Shown here: positions 22,730 to 36,700 of the stretch, one piece after another
Layout: every line of letters begins with the position of its first letter
Position numbering within the stretch: position 1 is the stretch's first letter
Translations under genes and position numbers: made by a program
Assembly: GCF_000715075.1 (NCBI RefSeq)
Contig: NC_134081.1
Location: forward strand, 69,556,153-69,620,152
Length of the DNA: 64,000 bases
Direction: 5' to 3'
From: Nicotiana tabacum
Taxonomy: Eukaryota > Streptophyta > Magnoliopsida > Solanales > Solanaceae
The notes under the pieces: generated by a model
Told to the model about the DNA's origin: nothing
Database searches by the model: none
What the model saw: only the letters and a program-made list of their open reading frames with translations

Positions 22730-23580
22730 CGAAGGGTGTGTTTGGTACGAAGGAAAATATTTTCTTAGAAAATGAGTGGTTTTATCACTTATTTTTTCTT
22801 GTTTGGTGGGTGAGTAAAAAACTTTTTCCATTTTTTTTTTAAGTGTTTGTTTAAAGAGTAGAAAATATATCTTAGAAAAATAATTTTTTATGCTACTTTC
22901 CTTACCACTATCCCGCTCCTCCAAATCCCCATATTTTCTATACTCTCCGCCCAACCCTCAAATACCAAGCAATTTGAGGACTCTATATTGTTCAAGAGTT
23001 TAATTATTCTTTTAAAAATTTACATAAAGTCAAAGTGACTAATGTGTTGCTTTACTTTTTCGCGCAAAAATACTGTTGAAATTTGTGCTACATAACTAAA
23101 AAGAAAATACTATTTTTTTGGTTGAAAAAGTACTCTTTCTACAACATGAAAAAGTACTTATTTTATTAAAATGAGAGAAAATACTTTTTCTACATCATGA
23201 AAAGAAAATACTCATTTTGTTGAAATGAAAGAAAATACTTTTTACTACCTCATTTTGTTGAAATGAAAGAAAATACTTTTTCTACATCATAAAAAAAAAG
23301 TATCTTTTGTTGAAATAAAAGAAAATACTCATTTTGTTGAAATTAAAAAAAAAGTATTTTATTTACAATATGAAAAGAAAGTATTCATAATAAATTTTCT
23401 ATTTAGGGTGAGGGTAGGACAGGGTTGGGGAGGGTGGGTGGGTATGGTGGTGTGTGTGGATTGGTGAGGATGAAGTAGGGCGGAGAAGTTTGAAGAAAGA
23501 TTTGGAAGCCAATCAAACATAAAAAAAAAATATTGAAGGTCAAAAGCTCTTACATAAAAAATAATAAAAAATCAACTGTT
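22730..23580. repeat. Possible MITE and GAAAGAAAATACTTTTT repeats
   Basis: It begins with GTGTGTTTGGTACGAAGG, which resembles a Tourist-type end. At 23110-23350 there are four to five imperfect copies of a roughly 50-base unit with GAAAGAAAATACTTTTTCTAC and CATTTTGTTGAAATG. The right border is not convincing, so the class is left open. Confidence 0.45.
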
Positions 23581-23961
23581 TCCATAATCACCAAATAAAG
23601 CATTCAGTTCATGAACTTGAATATTTTCAAAATAAGTAAGTTCTTCAACTTTATCGAGTCCAATCATGTTTTGGTGATCGTTGAATTGTTGATGGTCTAT
23701 GAAGAGTGTTCTGTTTCACTTGGAAGATTTAATTACAATTTCAAAAAATATTCTCTTGACGGGTTTCTAAAGTTCATATTCCAAAATTTTAACTTAGGAA
23801 TTTCTGAAGATTTAATGATATTTTGTTCAAAGAATTAAAAAGGGAAAGAGAACTTTAAGACAGTAGATAAAATATCATATGTTACACACGTAACAAACTC
23901 AGCTCACTCCAAGTCCAACTGAAAAAGAAAAAAGAAGAATAAACTAACATAACCTCCAGAC

Positions 23962-23983
23962 TTCTCTCTCTCTCTCTCTCTCT
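23962..23983. repeat. (CT)n tract in probable POLLUX 5' leader
   Basis: A CT microsatellite 120-140 bp upstream of the POLLUX start codon. Pyrimidine-rich tracts are common in plant core promoters and 5' UTRs; a role here is inferred from position only. Confidence 0.6.
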
Positions 23984-24104
23984 GATCTCATGGCTTCTCC
24001 ATCTCCTTCTTCACTCATTTAGCCCTTTTGCCTTCACTCCAATATCCTTTTTCTCCACTTCTCCCTGCTTCTTCATTAAATAGTTTTTTCTTCCATTCGG
24101 ACAA

Positions 24105-24707
24105 ATGCCCGACAGAGATGGAGCTCCAAATCCGAATCCGAGTCCAAATCCTAACAAGCCGGAGAGACCTCCGTTGCTCAAGAAATCCAAAACCATCGCC
24201 GCCCACTTCTCGGGCCCACTTTTCCCCGCCGTTCGTCGTGTCTCTTCTACTTCACCGTCCTCCCCCCGCTTCTCCTCTGAATCTAATACCTATTCCGCCT
24301 CTTCTACCTCCACATCAACTTCAGCATCTACGACTCATGATGCAAACTTCGGATTTGGTGATCGTGACTACGTTTATCCTTCTTTTTTGGGACCTCATAC
24401 TGCTAGGAGTAGAGTCAACTTCAAGTCAACTTCCAAATCACAGAGGAATCAGCTGGAATTGTCGAAATTACCCGCTCGTAGCGAGTCTATGCCGTCGAAT
24501 TTGACTAGTGAAGGGGGTGGAGCTAAGGCTGAGCCGAAGATGAAGCCGAAGCCGAAACTGAAAGCTGAGAAAGATTTGCATGCTTTGTCAATTCAAGTCT
24601 CGAATCCAGCTTCTTCTTCAGCTTTGTCATCAGAGTCTTCTACTTCAGTTAACTCCTCTAATGCTCGAAGAGCTTCTGGTCATAGCAATTCCTGGATTCT
24701 TTTTTTG
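24105..24707 (+). CDS. POLLUX: POLLUX exon 1 (residues 1-201)
   Basis: Encodes a low-complexity, Ser/Pro/Asn-rich and basic N-terminus. It contains [16 protein letters not shown], a YPSFLG motif shared with other POLLUX proteins, and ends in the start of the first hydrophobic segment (SWILFL). The donor is GTTTGT at 24708. The open frame runs on to a stop at 24737 if the intron is retained. Confidence 0.88.
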
Positions 24708-27700
24708 GTTTGTGTTTTTATGCTTTTCCCATTCTAATTCCTATTGACTTCTCGCATTTCTGTTCGATTCCCCAGTAAGTAACCAAAATAACTTGCAGAA
24801 ATGTGAAATCTAATACTCCCTGCGTCCTGATTTACATATGCAGTTTGACTGGGTAGGAAGTTTAAGGAAGAAAGAAAGACTTTTGAAACTCGTGAATTTG
24901 TGTGGCTATAAATCATCTCATTAATAGTAAAATAAGAAGTTTAAAGCTACAATGTTTCTAAATATAGAAATGTATTTTTTTGGGACAGACTAAAAAGAAA
25001 AGTGCATCACATAAATTGAGATAGAGGTAGTAATTTTACGTAGTGGCATAGTACTTCCTTGTTGTCGCATTTTATGTATCTTGTGTTTGACTGGATTATT
25101 TTGAAATGTTAGTTTGATTTATATGTAGTATTATGTTAATGATGTTGGAAAAACAATTAAAGTAATGGTTGAATTGTTAGTTTGGTAAAGATTGCCTCAA
25201 GTTTAAACCTTTAAAATATGAAGAGTTTAGTGAATTTGAATTCTTGAAAAGTATGAAATCTGTTAGAACGGAATGATGTCAAACATTTTGGGACGTCTCA
25301 AAAAGGAAAGATTGTTATAAATTGGAAGGAGAGATTGCATGATAGTGTAGTAGTATGTTTTAATGTTTTGGTTAATGGGAATTTGTTGCCCGTCTCTGGA
25401 TATCAAACCTTTCTGTGCTCTCTGCGTTAGGTTTATGGTTCTTGTTTATAGTTATCGACCAATTATTTCCCCTTATTGCAGCTTAAGTTTGTTTGTACAA
25501 TATCAGTATCTCACACATTATATTTGCGGAATGAAGTCTCTAAGCTTCAGGTATGCTCCCTACAAACACTGCTAAATTCGCGAAGTCTTTTCCTCCAGTG
25601 TTCATTCAAAGTATAAACGTAGTTTTCAATTACTGTTTGTTGGAAGAAGCACAAATACTACTTATCACCAAAAATAAAGAAAAGAATCACTACTTATTGG
25701 AAGAAACCCTCAATTTTACTCAATTTCTTGATTTCTTGTTGTAATTAAATAGTTGGTTCTCAGTACGAAAGTTGAAGGTGAGGAATCATTTATTTGCAGG
25801 AGGAGAATGTTAGTCTTCGCAGAGTTTGTAGCCATGTTGATCTTGCCAGTGCTGGTATCACGGAGCTAAAAGAAGTTAATTCACTAGTGTATTTTGGGAA
25901 TGCTGACAGTAGAATAGTTTCTCTGTACATGGTGATTTTCATCCTCGTTACTCCTTTTGTATTGTACAAATATCTTGACTCTCTTCCGAGAATAATTGAT
26001 CTCTTAAAGAGGAAAACTACCAAAAAGGAGGAGGTTCCATTGAAGAAAAAGATTGCTTACATGGTGGATGTGTGTTTCTCAGTTTACCCTTATGCAAAGC
26101 TGCTTGCACTTCTCTTTGCCACTCTCTTTCTAATTGGTTATGGAGGATTGGCACTTTATGCCGTTGGTGATGGCAGCTTTACTGAAGCTCTTTGGCTTTC
26201 TTGGAGCTTCGTAGCAGACTCTGGAAGCCATGCTGATATGGCTGGTGCAGGGCCAAGGATAGTTTCAGTTCTGATAACCTCAGGAGGCATGCTCATATTT
26301 GCTATGATGCTGGGGCTTGTTTCAGATGCTATTTCAGAAAAAGTGGATTCCTTACGGAAAGGAAAGAGTGAGGTGATTGAAAGTAATCACATTCTTATTC
26401 TTGGGTGGAGTGATAAATTGGTAAGCTATAGTATCTTGCTTAAAATGTTGTGACTTTTTGGTATTATCTGGCTTTTGCTCTAAGATGCCTTTATTTGGGT
26501 TGGAAAAGGATAGAGATTGGATTTGGATTGATGTATATTGGATATGGGCAATCCGCAATCTCTATCCATTCGAAGTCCAATCGATTTATAGTGTGGTCGA
26601 TTTATAATCCATAAAAAAGTGGGGTCCAAATCCATCTTTTTTACAGTCCATTTGATGCAAACATATTGGACGCTGATGAATCGTTTGATTTAAATATATA
26701 CAGTCACACACTCACACACATTGTCACCTGTATGGCTGTGCAACAAGGCTGTATGGTTGGACCCAAATCTTACATTGACTTGTAAATAATATAATCTAAG
26801 TTAGTGAGATTTATTTTTCATAGATAATAGTTTGTTTACAGAAATACATTTTACTTCTAGTTATGGCGTTTTCAGCTGTTAATTGAACTCTCTGTCTGTG
26901 TCTTTAGTGCTGAATTCTTTTCCTACATGACAAGTAAAATGAAAAGCTTGAATAAAGGTGCTTTTGGCAAGGAAAATCAAGTAGGCTTGATATCGATTTA
27001 ATTTATAAAATTACCGTACTTTATAAAAAAAGAGACTTGATATAGGTTTGGTTTTCTTTTAATAATAGAACGCCGAAAGGAAAAAAGATAGCAAGCCTAC
27101 CTTATACAAGAAAGAATGGCATTTTAATTCTCATTACCTTCTCAATTATCCGGTAGTGTGAAGATCTGCAAATCGTCAATAGTAGGCTTGCAGGTAAGAT
27201 AGTACCATTGGTTCTTGAGAGATCTTGCTGGAGAAGAGCAAAGAGATACTTCTGGAATAGCTTTCAGATCAGACATATTTGCTTCCGTTAGCTGCAAACT
27301 TCACTTGGTGTTGCCTTCGCTAGATGGAAGGAATTATCTGCTTTAATCATGACTTTTGACTCTGATTATGACACAGAGGGGTAAAGGTATTTTCTTATTA
27401 CAGGGGTCACTTTTGAAGCAGCTAGCAATAGCAAACAAGAGCATTGGTGGTGGTGTTGTCGTTGTGCTCGCGGAAAGAGACAAAGAGGAGATGGAGATGG
27501 ACATAGCAAAGTTAGAATTTGACTTCATGGGAACTTCAGTTATCTGCAGAAGTGGCAGTCCTTTAATACTTGCTGACTTGAAAAAGGTGTGAGAGCCTAT
27601 CTTTTTTCTTTCCCTTGTTGACCCTGATACTCCCTCCTATCTTTTAATCGCATTTCCTTTACCTCATTATCCTAATTTCCTAATTTACTCTGTGAGGTAA

Positions 27701-30700
27701 AAGTAACTAGTGTCTTATATTCTTCTTTAATCCCCTTAACCTTTCTATTCCTTCTTTCTTATAGTTATTTCTCTTTGTTTTTGTTCTTCTATGGCACATG
27801 CAGGTCTCAGTCTCGAAAGCACGTGGAATCATTGTCTTAGCATCTGATGAGAATGCTGATCAGGTGCTTTTCACAAATGAATCTTCCTTCCTTTTAGAGC
27901 AGATAATTCAGACTAACTATTCCACCTTTTCTTCTTATTAGAGTGATGCACGTGCTTTAAGGGTTGTACTTAGCCTAACTGGAGTAAGAGAGGGGTTGAG
28001 AGGTCATGTTGTTGTGGAGATGAGTGATCTCGACAACGAACCGTTAGTGAAGCTTGTTGGTGGTGAACTTATTGAAACAGTTGTTGCTCATGATGTGATT
28101 GGGAGGTTGATGATACAATGCGCTTTGCAGCCTGGCCTTGCTCAGGTCAGTTATATATAGTTCTGTTACATTATTTCTTCATTTGTCTTCACTTGCTCAC
28201 TTTGGCAGCTTTGTACCACTTATGTTGTCATCTAGACATGCTGTAGTCCTTCTGGTTCCTCTTGTATGTATTGGCTAATGATAATCATTAGTGTTGCATT
28301 CAATGAGTGCGGATCCAGACTCTTGTGCCTTAAATTTCCTGAAAAACTTGCAAGGTTGGACCAGAAGAATTCTCTTCCTTTGAGTTCCATGTTGATGAAA
28401 CAACAACAACAACGATGACACTTTCCAAACTACTTCGGGTCTGTTGTAATCCGCAATACCCATTTTGCTCCATTTGTACCTGTTTCACTCCGGTACAAGT
28501 TCAATATTATGAAATTCATAAATTAACTTGTTTTATACTGGCCGTAACCTACCACAACCCTCCTTTATCTGGGCTTTGGACCGGCAATCTGTGCTCACAT
28601 AGATGCTAAGCTTACAGAGGCGAAGTTGAGGTCCTTGTTAATCCCTTACCTATATATACCCAGAAAATGTGAGGAGAAAATTTTCAAGATTGCTTTTGAT
28701 GTAAACATGTTGACAGTTACATGTGGTCATTAGATAAATAGTTCTGTTGCTATTTCATACTGTTCTGCCGTTAATGCTCCTGAAATTTGATGCACCGTCT
28801 TTTCGGGGCTGAAGATCCAGTATAAGGTTATTCTTTCGTTGAGTTCTTTATTGGGAACATGCCTTTCCAAGCTGCAAATGAATGATGATCTGATACTTGC
28901 ATCTGCATACTATTAAGGTTAGTTATTCTTAGTTACAGTTTAGTTGATACACCTTTGTTCAGGAGGAACAGAAAAATTGGAAGACGATCACAGCCATTTA
29001 CCAAATTGTTTTGGAAAACCATAATGATACCCTCATGACATCCCCACTTAATGTACAACTGATATGCACGAGAAAACTCATTGTAGAGTAACAATAATAT
29101 AGAGGTAACTACTGATTGCCATATCACAGTAGTATAGATTTCTCAATTTTAGCTTGGTCCTGTTATTGGTAACTGTTGGTCTCTGCGGATGAGTGATACA
29201 TATTTTCTTGTTTAATTCTCTTTGTTGTCCAATATGGCAGATTTGGGAAGACATTTTGGGCTTTGAAAATGCAGAATTTTACATTAAACGGTGGCCTCAA
29301 TTGGATGGTGTACCCTTTGAAGATGTACTGGTATCATTTCCAGATGCAATTCCTTGTGGAGTTAAGGTTGCTGCTGATGGGGGGAAGATTATCATAAATC
29401 CTGATGATAGATATGTTCTAAAAGAAGGTGATGAAGTCCTTGTCATAGCTGAAGATGATGATACCTATGCACCAGGTCCCTTGCCAGAGGTATTTTTCTT
29501 CTCTAAAATTGATGGTTATCAGGCATTCCTGTGGCATTTTGTGATTAAATTTATTTTTTCTTTTTGATGAATACCTTTTAATCTTTTCTTTGGGTCAATA
29601 TCTCAAACCTTCTTACACCTTTCTGATCCACCTCCATATTTAACTTTAGTGCCCGAAAAAGTTAAATACATTTTTGGTTTTACTTTGAGATGCAAGTATT
29701 TCTGCTGATTTGCTATTGCATCTTGTTCTCCTTTCTTCATGCTTCTTCACAGCTAATGTGGAGTTCCATGTCCTGTTATTGTTTGCCTAAATTTTATGAA
29801 TTAAGCAGGTGATGTTGTTTAGTCTTGGTTGAGCCAGTAATGCTACTTATGATCTCTTGTTTATGCATTTAAAATGTCATGGATGTATTGGGAATTATGA
29901 GAGAAGAAACTGTATGGAAAACTTGATGACAATGAAGTGCAAGATACACTTATTTAAATTTGTGTGATACATTGCACATGTTATATACTTAACTGACGGT
30001 GGATTGATTCTAGAATGCTGCATCTATACATATTTCACTAAGTTTCTAACACTTCCATGCGAGTTAAGTTTCTAACACTTCCATGCGAGGTGGTGTACAC
30101 GTCTTATGTTCCTAATTTATTACATATGTAATAGGTCCGTGGAATGGTGAGGGATTTGATGGATATGTGATCACACTCGTCATTTGGCTTTACAAACTTA
30201 GTTACTGTTCTTTTAGGAGGAGGAGAAGGGAGAATGTGAGAATGGAGAAGGTTGATTATTCAATTAAGCTTGATAGGGAATTTATAGCAATTACAATGTA
30301 CACGTATTTGGTCAGCATATAAATACAAAATAAAAACCCTAGTCAAATCCCTAAATCAATAGTCAAATCATCCTGATTTAATGCTAATCATCAAATATCT
30401 TAACACTCCCCCTCAAGCTGGAGTGTACATATCATAAGCTCCAAGCTTGTTACAAATGTATTCATTCCAGGGTCCTCTAAAGGATTAGTATGAACATCTG
30501 CCAACTGATCATTCAAGCCAACAGAGCTGGTGGCTATGCATCCAAACTCGATCTTCTGTATAATGAAATGATAGGCCACTTCTGTATGTTTTGTCCTCTA
30601 TGAAAAACAGGATTTGAGGCAATGAGAAGAGCAGCTTGATCATAGCACATTAGCTTCATATGCTTGACTTCTACACACCTTAAATCTTGGAGAAGTTGTT

Positions 30701-33700
30701 TTAACCGGATAAGCTCACATGTAGCAAGAGCCATAGCTCGAAATTCCACTTCCGCACTAGATCTTGCTTTTTTACTTTTCCAAGAGACTAGGTTTCCTTT
30801 AATCATGATACAATAAAGAGAACCGACCCAGCCGTCATCAGAATATATCCAACAATGTCTAATTGACTCGTCTTTATTGTGAGGAATTGTTCCTAAAAAA
30901 ATGTCTAATTGACTCTTGCTTCATATAACAATCCTTGTCCTAGAGCTCCTTTGATGTATATGAGGATACAAGTTACTGCATCCCAATAACCTTTACACAG
31001 GGCTTGGAGGAATTGACTGATGACACGTACTGCAAATGAAATAATGAAATATCTGGCCGTGTAATTGTGAGGTAATTTAGTTCACCGACCAATCTTCGGT
31101 ATCTGCCAGGATCTTCCAAGAGCATCCTTTGACCAGAAACAAGTTTGACATTCCCTATATTCTGGATTTTGTTTAGAGTTTCTAGCTATGTTGCTCGGAC
31201 TCTGGTATGGGTATCTGATACAGGTGGATCTAGAGGTCGGATTCTTTATCGCATAAATTTAGGATTTGGGGTGGGTAGGGTGGGTGGGTTATGGATCCAA
31301 CTATGGATACGGGTGCTGGGATACAACCAATAAATGTTTATTTCGATATATAAAGTATATATTTCGATTAATTAAAGTTATGGAACTCAATTTAATAAAA
31401 GTTAATTCTTTATAAACACCTAATACTTTATTCATAAGATATCTCGTGTAATAGCAAAAGATTCTCTTATTTTGTTTGTATGTATGTATATATATATGTA
31501 TATATACATATATATGACATAAACCCAAAAAACAAACCAAATATCCAATCAATCTATACTTCTTGATCATAGATGTAGTCAAAGCACCCAAGATAAGCTG
31601 ACCAAATCTGACGTGGATCCCACACCCACACCCATGTCGTGTCGACACGTGTGCGGGTCAACAGGGATTTTGACGAGTCCCTGCAACATAGGTTTCTAGC
31701 ATGAGGCTCTTGACTGTGAGAGTGCACGGGAGAAAAATCTATTATTGATATTCTATGTTACAATGAGTCCTATTTATATGTATACATAACACATAACCTA
31801 CTCCTATTACATAAGGGACTAGGACTAATTACATATATTCACATAACTATTCTAACACCCCCCTCAAGCTGGTGCATATAAATCATATGTACCGAGCTTG
31901 TTACATATGTAGCTAATACGAGGACCAGTGAGGGACTTGGTGAAAATATCTGCAAGTTGATCATTCGACTTCACAAACTTTGTAGCAATATCTCCTGAGA
32001 GTATCTTTTCTCTGACAAAGTGACAGTCAATCTCAATGTGTTTAGTTCTCTTATGGAATACTAGATTTGACGCAATATGAAGAGCAACTTGATTATCACA
32101 CACAAGTTTCATCTTGCTTATCTCACCAAATTTCAACTCCTTGAGCAACTGTTTGATCCAAATTAGCTCACATGTCGCCATAGCCATTGCTCGATATTCT
32201 GCTTCTACACTAGACCGAGCAATCACATTCTATTTCTTGCTCTTCCAAGTAGGGGTAGGCATAAAAGCCGAAAAACCGAATTCCGAACCGGACCGAATTA
32301 ATTCGGTATTTTCGGTATCGGTTTATTCGGTATTTCGGTACTACTTCGGTATAGGATTTTTAGTTATTCGGTATTTCGGTACAGTCCTCGGTATTGAGGT
32401 TTCGATATTTCGGTATACCGAAATACCGAATTATTTAAGTACACCTTCCTTCATTGCCCAACCCAAGTTATCAATTTCCAGCCCAAAATCCTACTAAGAC
32501 TAAGCCCAACGCCCCAACCTAACATTAGAATTTATTGTAAAAATAGCACGAGCTAGCCAGTTTTCGAAATGGTAATTCAAAAATAGCTAGCGCTTGCAAA
32601 GTCATTGAAAAATAGCTACTATTTTACTGCAACACGGACCGGCCCAACATAATATACTGGAGATTGATACACATGTGTATGAACTTCCAGCATATCATGC
32701 TGGAACTCCAACACGCAGAAAGTTCCAGCATAATATACTGGAGATTGGAGCACTTGTGTATGAACTTCCAGTATAATATACTGGAGTTCCAGTATATTAT
32801 GCTGGAATATTTTCCGGATTTTGAACAGTGTTTTCGTTCAGATTTATCTTTACATAAAAAGTGGCTAAATTTCGATTACTTTTGAAGCTGTGGTTATTTT
32901 TCAATTACCACTTGTAAATCTAGCTATTTTTGAATTTCTCCCGAATTTATTAGAAAAGTAAAGAACTTCTCACATCTGTTGCTTCTATGTTCATTTTTCA
33001 GTTTATTAGAAATTTTCTAATGATGTGATTTCTATTATAACTTATTAGAAGTAAAGGAACTACTCACATTCAATTGCTAAGCTCATGTAGTGATTTCTAT
33101 TAGAAATTATTAGAAGAAGTGAAGGTATTGCTCACATTTTGTTGCTACTATACTCATTTTCACGTAATTAGAAATTTTCTAATGAATTGGAGTTCAGTAG
33201 TTCAACATTGTTTAGTTCACAAAGACATGGTACGATACCGAACCGTACTGAAACGTTATCGAACCAAACAAGAAGATACCGAACTGTGCCAAATTACTTT
33301 GGTACGGTATTTGGTATGCATAATTAATATACCGAATACCGAAGTACCGAACCGTAGTTTTTAAATACCATACTGAAGTACTGAACGTCCACCCCTACTT
33401 TCAAAAAACCAAATTACCTCCTACTAAGACACAATATCCAGACGTAGAACGTCTATAAGAAGGTGATCTTGCCTAATCAGCATCTGAGTATCCAACGATC
33501 TGCTCATGGCCTCGATCCTCAAACAATAAACCTTTGCTTGGAGCTGATTTTATATACTGAAGAATGCGGACAACTGCATCCCAATGACTCACGGGGAGAA
33601 TGCATAAACTGACTCACAACACTTACAGGAAAGGAAATGTCAGGTCTAGTCACCGTGAGGTACCAACCAACCAGCCGCCTATATCTTGCAGGATCGCTAA

Positions 33701-36700
33701 GAGGCTCCCCCTGTCCTGGCAGAAGTTTAGAATTTGGATCCATCGGAGTGTCAACAGGTTTACAACCTGTCACCTCAAGAATGTCTAAGGCATACTTCCG
33801 TTGTGAGATCACAATACCTGAGCTAGACTGAGCGACCTCAATACCCAGAAAATACTTTAATCTGCCCAGATCCTTAGTCTGAAAGTGCTAAAAGAGATGT
33901 TACTTCAACTTAGTAATACCATCCTGATCATTGCCGGTAATAACAATATCGTCAACATAAACGACCAGATAAATACAGAGATTTGAAGCAGAATGTCGAT
34001 AAAACACAAAGTGATCAGCTTCACTACGAGTCATGCCAAACTCCTAAATAACTGTGCTGAACTTACCAAACCAGGCTCGAGGAGACTGCTTTAGACCATA
34101 GAGGGACCGACGCAACCGACATACAAGGCCACTAGACTCCCCATGAGCAACAAAACCAGGTGGTTGCTCCATATAAACCTCATCCTCAAGATCACCGTGA
34201 AGAAATGCATTTTTAATGTCCAACTGATAGAGAGGCCAATGGCGAACAACATCCATGGATAGAAAAAGGCGGACTGATGCTATTTTAGCCGCGGGAGAGA
34301 AAGTATCACTGTAATCGAGCCCAAATATCTGAGTATACCCTTTGGTAACAAGACAAGCCTTAAGTCGATCAACCTGGCCATTTGGACCAACTTTGACTGC
34401 ATACACCCAACGACAACCAATAGTCGATTTACCCGAAGGAAGAGAAACAAGCTCCCAAATACCACTCGTATGTAAAGCAAACATCTCGTCAATCATAGCC
34501 TGTCGTCACCCTGGATGAGACAGTTCTTCACTTGTAGACTTAGGGATGGAAACAAAAGACAATGATGATACAAATGCAAAATGGGGTGATGACAGGCGAT
34601 GGTAACTTAAACCTACGTAATAGGGATTACGATTAAGTGTGGACCGTATACCTTTTCTTAGTACAATCGGTTGACTAAGAGGAGACAAGTCCGCAGTATT
34701 AGCAGGGTCAGGTGCAGGACGTGAATCAGCTGGACCTGATGCTGGGCGCGGACGACGATGATAAGTCAGGAGTGGTGGAGCTGTAGAAGGTTGAACTGGA
34801 CTAGGTGGTGTCACTAGAGCTATAAGTGGTGGAGCTGCAACTGGAGCTATAGAGGAAGATGAATGGGAGATAGTGCCTGAATCTCCAAAAGATGGAACTG
34901 GTAGCACATCAGAAATATCTAAGTGATTACCTGGACCTGTGAAGTATGATTAGGTTTCAAAGAAAGTAACATCAACAGACATAAGGTACTGCTGGAGGTA
35001 AGGAGAATAGCATCGATGTCTAGCGTTCTCGAGTAACCCAGAAATACGCACTTAAGAGCACGAAGAGCTAACTTATCTTTTCCTGAAGTAAGGTTATGAA
35101 CAAAACACATGCTCCCAAAGACACGGGGTGGAAGAGAGAACAAAGGTTATTGGGGAAACATGATAGAGAATGAAACTTGATTCTAAAGGTAAGGAAGGAA
35201 GTGGACTTGCTTGACCTATTCCAGTTGCCATGGTTTGAGACCCGTTGACCATTGTGACTGTTGGGAGAGATTGAGAACATGAAATAGTAGTGAAAAGAGA
35301 TTTGTTACCAGAAATATGATCAGATGCACCTGAATCAATGACCCAAGACTCAGAGGTTGAAGATTGGGAAACAATCACGCTACTATCTGTTTGAACAGTG
35401 GAACCTATCCCTGAAGATGTCTGTTTGCATGCTTTGTACTGAAGGAACTCAATATAATCTGGTCGAGAAACCATCCAACTGTTCATAGTATTGGATTTCA
35501 TTTTTCTACAACCAATTTCTCAAATTCTTGATAAAAAGTTGTATCGTTAACCTTGGAATGCCAAATCAGAAAACCTTTTTTTTTTTTTTAAATTTTTTTG
35601 AGAAAACACTGTCCACTCGCCGGAAAATAAAAAAATTTGTCGGAATCTGATGAAACTTGAATGAAGGAACTCGGAATAACCTCCCGAGTAATCTGTCCAA
35701 AAGAACCTTCGTCGAAAAAATCACTCTAGCCGCCGGAAAGCCAATGTAGTCGCTGGAAAATCTCAAAGTGATCGGAATAAAAAGAAAAAGGTATAGGTAG
35801 ACGCAGAATTACTAGGCGATCATATTGTTCAAAAGAAAGTTTTTCAAAATCTGATTGGAACAGGCCACACGCGCCACCGGAAGGAGATCTCCGACAGGCG
35901 CGTGGGGGCGCGTGGATGAGTATTTTCCGGAGAATCTTTCTGGGGTTTGGTCAGATCTCTCTTGGGAACCTTGTGGTGGTGTTGGATTTTGCACAACACT
36001 AATAAATAGTGACTTTGACGCAATCAATCACTTAGGTCACCGGAAAATTGCACGGTGACTGAGTTCTTTCTTCCTGGATGTTGTTGGAATGACGCACATC
36101 GATCTTTTCTCACCGATGCTCTGATACCATATGAGAATGCAGGGAGAAAAATCTATTATTGATATTCTATGTTACAATGAGCCCTATTTATATGTATACA
36201 TAACATATAATCTATTCCTATTACATAAGGGACTAGGACTAATTACCTGCAGTGTTTTAAAAGGCGTTTTCGGGGCAAGCCCTGAGGCGAGGCCCCCAAA
36301 AATGCTCCGAGGCGATGGTGTGGGCGAAAGTCTCAAGAGGCGTACGCCCGGGCGTTTGAGGCGCGTTTTTGCAGTGAGGCGTAGAGACTTTTTCAAATTA
36401 AAACAAAATTTGTTGAATAAGTCCTTCAATATATACTCAAATTCTCAAAAGTCAGCTTGTAATTACTCAAAAGTTTAAAAAGGAACTGAAATGTATTAAA
36501 TTTAAAAATCAAGACCTTTTTATTGATTGAAGCCCTAATTTATGGCCTTTCCCAATTCTTTATCTTGTTCGCTAGTCTGCTAATATCACCCCAAAGCAAC
36601 GTATATTCAATTTTTGTTTTTTACAAATACAAAGAGAACTCTATTCTCCTTCATAGCAGCAAGTTCAAAGTTCAAAAAATTGCAAGTGAGTCATCATTTT

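Noticed and set aside
24028..24504. 158-codon open frame overlapping POLLUX exon 1
   Set aside because: It is a shifted reading of the same exon. Only the frame starting at 24105 has POLLUX similarity and joins the later exons.
25363..25575. Open frame running from intron 1 through exon 2
   Set aside because: Wrong frame. The exon 2 frame that matches and splices in phase reads [11 protein letters not shown] instead.
29193..29567. 124-codon frame spanning exon 7 with intron sequence on both sides
   Set aside because: Only 29241-29489 is conserved; the ends run into introns past clear splice sites.
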